Assembly (NCBI GenBank): GCA_022710245.1
Contig: JAKLHH010000306.1
Span: 1-8,053 of the forward strand
Direction of reading: 5' to 3'
From: Myxococcota bacterium
GTDB lineage: Bacteria; Myxococcota; Polyangia; GCA-2747355; JAKLHH01
Length of the DNA stretch: 8,053 nt
Shown here one piece after another: positions 7,027 to 8,053 of the stretch (within the stretch, counting starts at the first letter, position 1; the number at the start of each line of letters is the position of its first letter). Made by a program: the position numbers and the translations under genes. The notes beneath the pieces were generated by a model. It saw only the letters and a program-made list of their open reading frames with translations. It searched no databases and had not been told where the DNA came from.

Positions 7027-7203
7027 GGCGCGGACGGCGATGGTCGGCGGGCCAGCTCGACTCGGCCATGACCATGGCGCAGCGCGCGGGGCTCCCCGGG
7101 ATCCTGGTGCTCTCCGGCGAGACGTCGCGCACGCGGCTCGAGGCGCAGCGCGACGTGCAGCCGGCTGGTCGTCGAGGATGTCGGGGAGTATTGCGCGCGA
7201 CTC
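7027..7203 (+). pseudogene. HAD-IIA gene tail, degenerate copy 1
   Basis: This copies about 4832-5003, the last ~58 codons of the intact HAD-IIA gene, at roughly 85-90% identity by eye, including a 27-base exact block around 'atgaccatggcgcagcgcg'. It has no start, no motifs I-III, and two frame-breaking indels: one extra base in ggcgggccag (intact gene ggcgaccag) and a 2-base loss in the 'cagccggggctgg' stretch. The terminal 'GELYARL' has become 'EYCARL' in the parental phase. It cannot encode an enzyme. It sits between two minus-strand remnants; its last clear base is 12 bases before the stop codon of the convergent lipoprotein remnant. Confidence 0.85.
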
Positions 7204-7215
7204 GGGGGCGGGGCG

Positions 7216-7628
7216 TCAGCGGACGCGAATGACGTCGGCGTAGCGCTGGCGTCCGTCGAACACGGCGAGCACGCTATAGCGCAGGCCAGTCGGCGCCTGG
7301 ATCACATTCGTGACGGTGTCCAGCCTGCCACCCACGATCTGACTCCAGTCCGCATGATCGATCGGGTAGTCCGGATCGGGGCAGGGGTCGGGCTCCAGCT
7401 TCCACTTGCTGTTTACAACGACGAGGCTGCGAAGCTCTCCGCCGACGACCAGCTTCCCGGCTTCCCAAGCTTCCCGGCTTCCCACCCTGCGTTCCTCGCC
7501 TCGTTCCAGACGGCCGCTGTCCAGGTCGGCACCGTGGTCAGCTCCTGCGTGAGTGAGCCCATCTCCTCACCCCCGCAGCCCAGCTGAGCCAGTCCCAAGG
7601 CGAGCACACCTAACCAGATTCTCCTCAT
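7216..7628 (-). pseudogene. Small lipoprotein gene, frameshifted by a 17-bp tandem duplication
   Basis: The minus-strand ORF starts at ATG 7628-7626 with 'MRRIWLGVLALGLAQLGC', a lipoprotein signal with Cys18; AGGGAGGA at 7640-7633 is a strong ribosome site. The frame runs through 'TWTAAVWNEARNAGWEAGKL' and then leaves phase at a 17-bp unit repeated at 7451-7467 and 7468-7484. Dropping one unit restores a 131-aa protein continuing 'VVGGELRSLVVVNSKWKL', then 'PDPCPDPDYPIDHADW', and ending 'DGRQRYADVIRVR' at the TGA 7218-7216. As written, translation instead stops at about 7413. Function is unknown; it is a short secreted, lipid-anchored protein. GC is near 60%, lower than the neighbours, suggesting transfer. 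It could be a pseudogene, a reversible on/off state, or an assembly error. Confidence 0.65.
7451..7484. repeat. 17-bp tandem duplication, itself built of gcttccc motifs
   Basis: agcttcccggcttccca occurs at 7451-7467 and identically at 7468-7484. Each unit contains two gcttccc motifs, giving four in 34 bases, which favours slipped-strand change. Because 17 is not a multiple of three, loss of one unit switches the reading frame of the lipoprotein gene. Confidence 0.9.
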
Positions 7629-7632
7629 GCCA

Positions 7633-7640
7633 TCCTCCCT
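7633..7640 (-). promoter_or_regulatory. Strong ribosome binding site of the small lipoprotein gene
   Basis: The minus strand reads AGGGAGGA, five bases from its GGGAGG core to ATG 7628. It fixes that start over the ATG at 7655, whose extra nine residues (MKNGRREDG) are hydrophilic and would precede the signal peptide. Confidence 0.7.
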
Positions 7641-7684
7641 TCTGCCGTTCTTCATGGGTCATGTCCCACGAGTATGCGCAAGTT

Positions 7685-7711
7685 ACCGTAGGGGGGGGGG
7701 GAACTCGTCAA
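7685..7711 (-). promoter_or_regulatory. Candidate promoter with a poly-C spacer
   Basis: On the minus strand, TTGACG (7711-7706) resembles a -35 box. TACGGT (7690-7685) keeps the three most conserved -10 bases (T, A and final T). Between them are 15 bases, of which 11 are an unbroken C run (plus-strand G run 7691-7701). The pair lies about 57 bases before the lipoprotein ATG. Length change in such a tract alters the -35/-10 spacing, as known for phase-variable Neisseria promoters; 17 would be optimal. The -10 is a weak match and the use of this promoter is inferred. Confidence 0.35.
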
Positions 7712-7713
7712 GT

Positions 7714-7731
7714 GCCAGTCGCGCCAGTCGC
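7714..7731. repeat. 9-bp tandem repeat upstream of the poly-C promoter
   Basis: gccagtcgc occurs at 7714-7722 and 7723-7731 without spacing. It lies just upstream (minus-strand sense) of the candidate -35 box. It could be a two-site operator half or simple slippage. Confidence 0.5.
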
Positions 7732-7749
7732 GTGGCGTCGCGCTCGCCA

Positions 7750-7941
7750 CGAAGGGCGGAGCGGACAGCAATGGTCGGCGGGCCAGCGCGACACCGACAT
7801 GACCATGGCCTGGCGGGCGCGGCTCCTCGGGATCCTGGTGCTCCGGCGAGACGTCGCGCGCGGCTCGACCCGCAGCGCAAGGTGAGGTCGGGGCTGGGCG
7901 TCGAGGATGTGGGGGAACCCTACGCGCGGCTGACGACGCGG
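7750..7941 (+). pseudogene. HAD-IIA gene tail, degenerate copy 2
   Basis: This is a second copy of the end of the HAD-IIA gene (about 4824-5017), roughly 85-90% identical by eye. It shares with copy 1 the extra base in ggcgggccag and gat for gac in the 'ED' codon pair, but lacks copy 1's other changes. It keeps 'cgcgacaccgacatgaccatgg' closely and ends with a legible 'EDVGEPYARLT'. It has its own losses: two bases in gtgctc(tc)cgg and two in the cgcgcg run; the parental stop codon is lost. It has no start and no catalytic motifs I-III. It converges on a minus-strand gene end whose stop codon begins at 7955. Confidence 0.82.
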
Positions 7942-7954
7942 CGCCGCGCAGGCA

Positions 7955-8053
7955 TCAAGACAGCGGCTCGACCTGAGTCGTGTGGTCGTCGACCACCGCG
8001 ACGAGCACCACTCTCCGGCTGTTGACAACGATCACGTTGCCGAGGCCAGTCCT
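7955..8053 (-). CDS. 3' end of a minus-strand gene running off the right edge
   Basis: Thirty-two codons read inward from the right edge to TGA (7957-7955). They give 'RTGLGNVIVVNSRRVVLVAV' and then 'VDDHTTQVEPLS'. About 27 of 32 third positions are G or C, and the alternating hydrophobic pattern suggests beta strands, so it looks coding. 'TGL', 'VVNS' and 'VL.AV.D' also occur in the small lipoprotein at 7216-7628 ('VVVNSKW', 'TGLRYSVLAVFDGR'), hinting at a paralogue. Too little is visible to name a function; it could also be a remnant. Confidence 0.4.
   Translation of the reverse strand, partial: RTGLGNVIVVNSRRVVLVAVVDDHTTQVEPLS

Noticed and set aside
5969..7132. Minus-strand open frame across the end of the WGR gene and copy 1
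   Set aside because: It is a shadow frame; composition is biased and it crosses a proven repeat junction.
6915..7232. Plus-strand ORF of 105 codons containing copy 1 as a possible new gene
   Set aside because: Only the copied HAD segment resembles protein; the start lies in DNA better read as a minus-strand fragment and the HAD frame is broken by indels.
6890..7620. gttaggt near 6892 and its complement acctaac near 7609 as integron attC core sites
   Set aside because: The second lies inside the lipoprotein signal-peptide codons, there is no attC fold with paired inner boxes, and no integrase is in view; a 7-base match is expected by chance.
7627..8025. Plus-strand ORF of 132 codons through the poly-G tract and copy 2
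   Set aside because: It begins antisense to the lipoprotein start and uses the HAD phase only in parts; there is no ribosome site and no conserved whole.
1..8053. tRNA, rRNA, CRISPR array, transposase or integrase genes
   Set aside because: No cloverleaf-like, spacer-repeat or DDE/tyrosine-recombinase patterns were found on either strand by eye.

Overview
This is a very GC-rich window with long GC3-biased genes, GTG starts and a lipoprotein carrying a long Asp/Ala/Lys linker behind its lipidation cysteine. Together with a WGR/ankyrin/HEAT protein, that points to the Myxococcota (former Deltaproteobacteria), possibly Polyangia. This placement is inference from composition and gene style; no marker gene is present.

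Left part (1-2548): the C-terminal portion of a family-5 peptide/solute-binding protein of an ABC transporter enters from the left edge. It converges on a two-gene minus-strand operon made of a secreted lipoprotein with two copies of a ~110-residue domain, followed by a SerB-like HAD phosphatase. The two genes overlap by 4 bases (GTGA). The convergent gap holds a 16-bp tandem repeat. A 364-bp divergent spacer with imperfect GC-rich repeats (2549-2912) separates this operon from the next block.

Middle part (2913-6877): three plus-strand genes lie close together. The first encodes a 430-aa cytosolic protein of unknown function with faint RelA/SpoT-synthetase-like motifs. The second encodes an intact HAD-IIA (NagD/phosphoglycolate-phosphatase type) hydrolase. 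The third encodes a 600-aa protein with a WGR-like domain at each end, HEAT-like repeats, four ankyrin repeats and an unassigned middle segment.

Right part (6878-8053): this is a lower-GC, decayed, repeat-rich stretch and the most unusual part of the window. Two degenerate copies of the last ~180 bp of the HAD-IIA gene lie on the plus strand (about 7027-7203 and 7750-7941). They share a derived one-base insertion that the intact gene lacks. They alternate with minus-strand coding remnants: a 24-codon C-terminal fragment ending exactly where copy 1 starts; a small lipoprotein gene broken by a 17-bp tandem duplication, whose candidate promoter has an 11-base poly-C tract as its spacer; and the 3' end of another minus-strand gene running off the right edge. 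No tRNA, rRNA, transposase, integrase or CRISPR array was seen. The right part looks like an accessory island being built or eroded by repeated copying of one gene tail, or the start of a longer array of such units.
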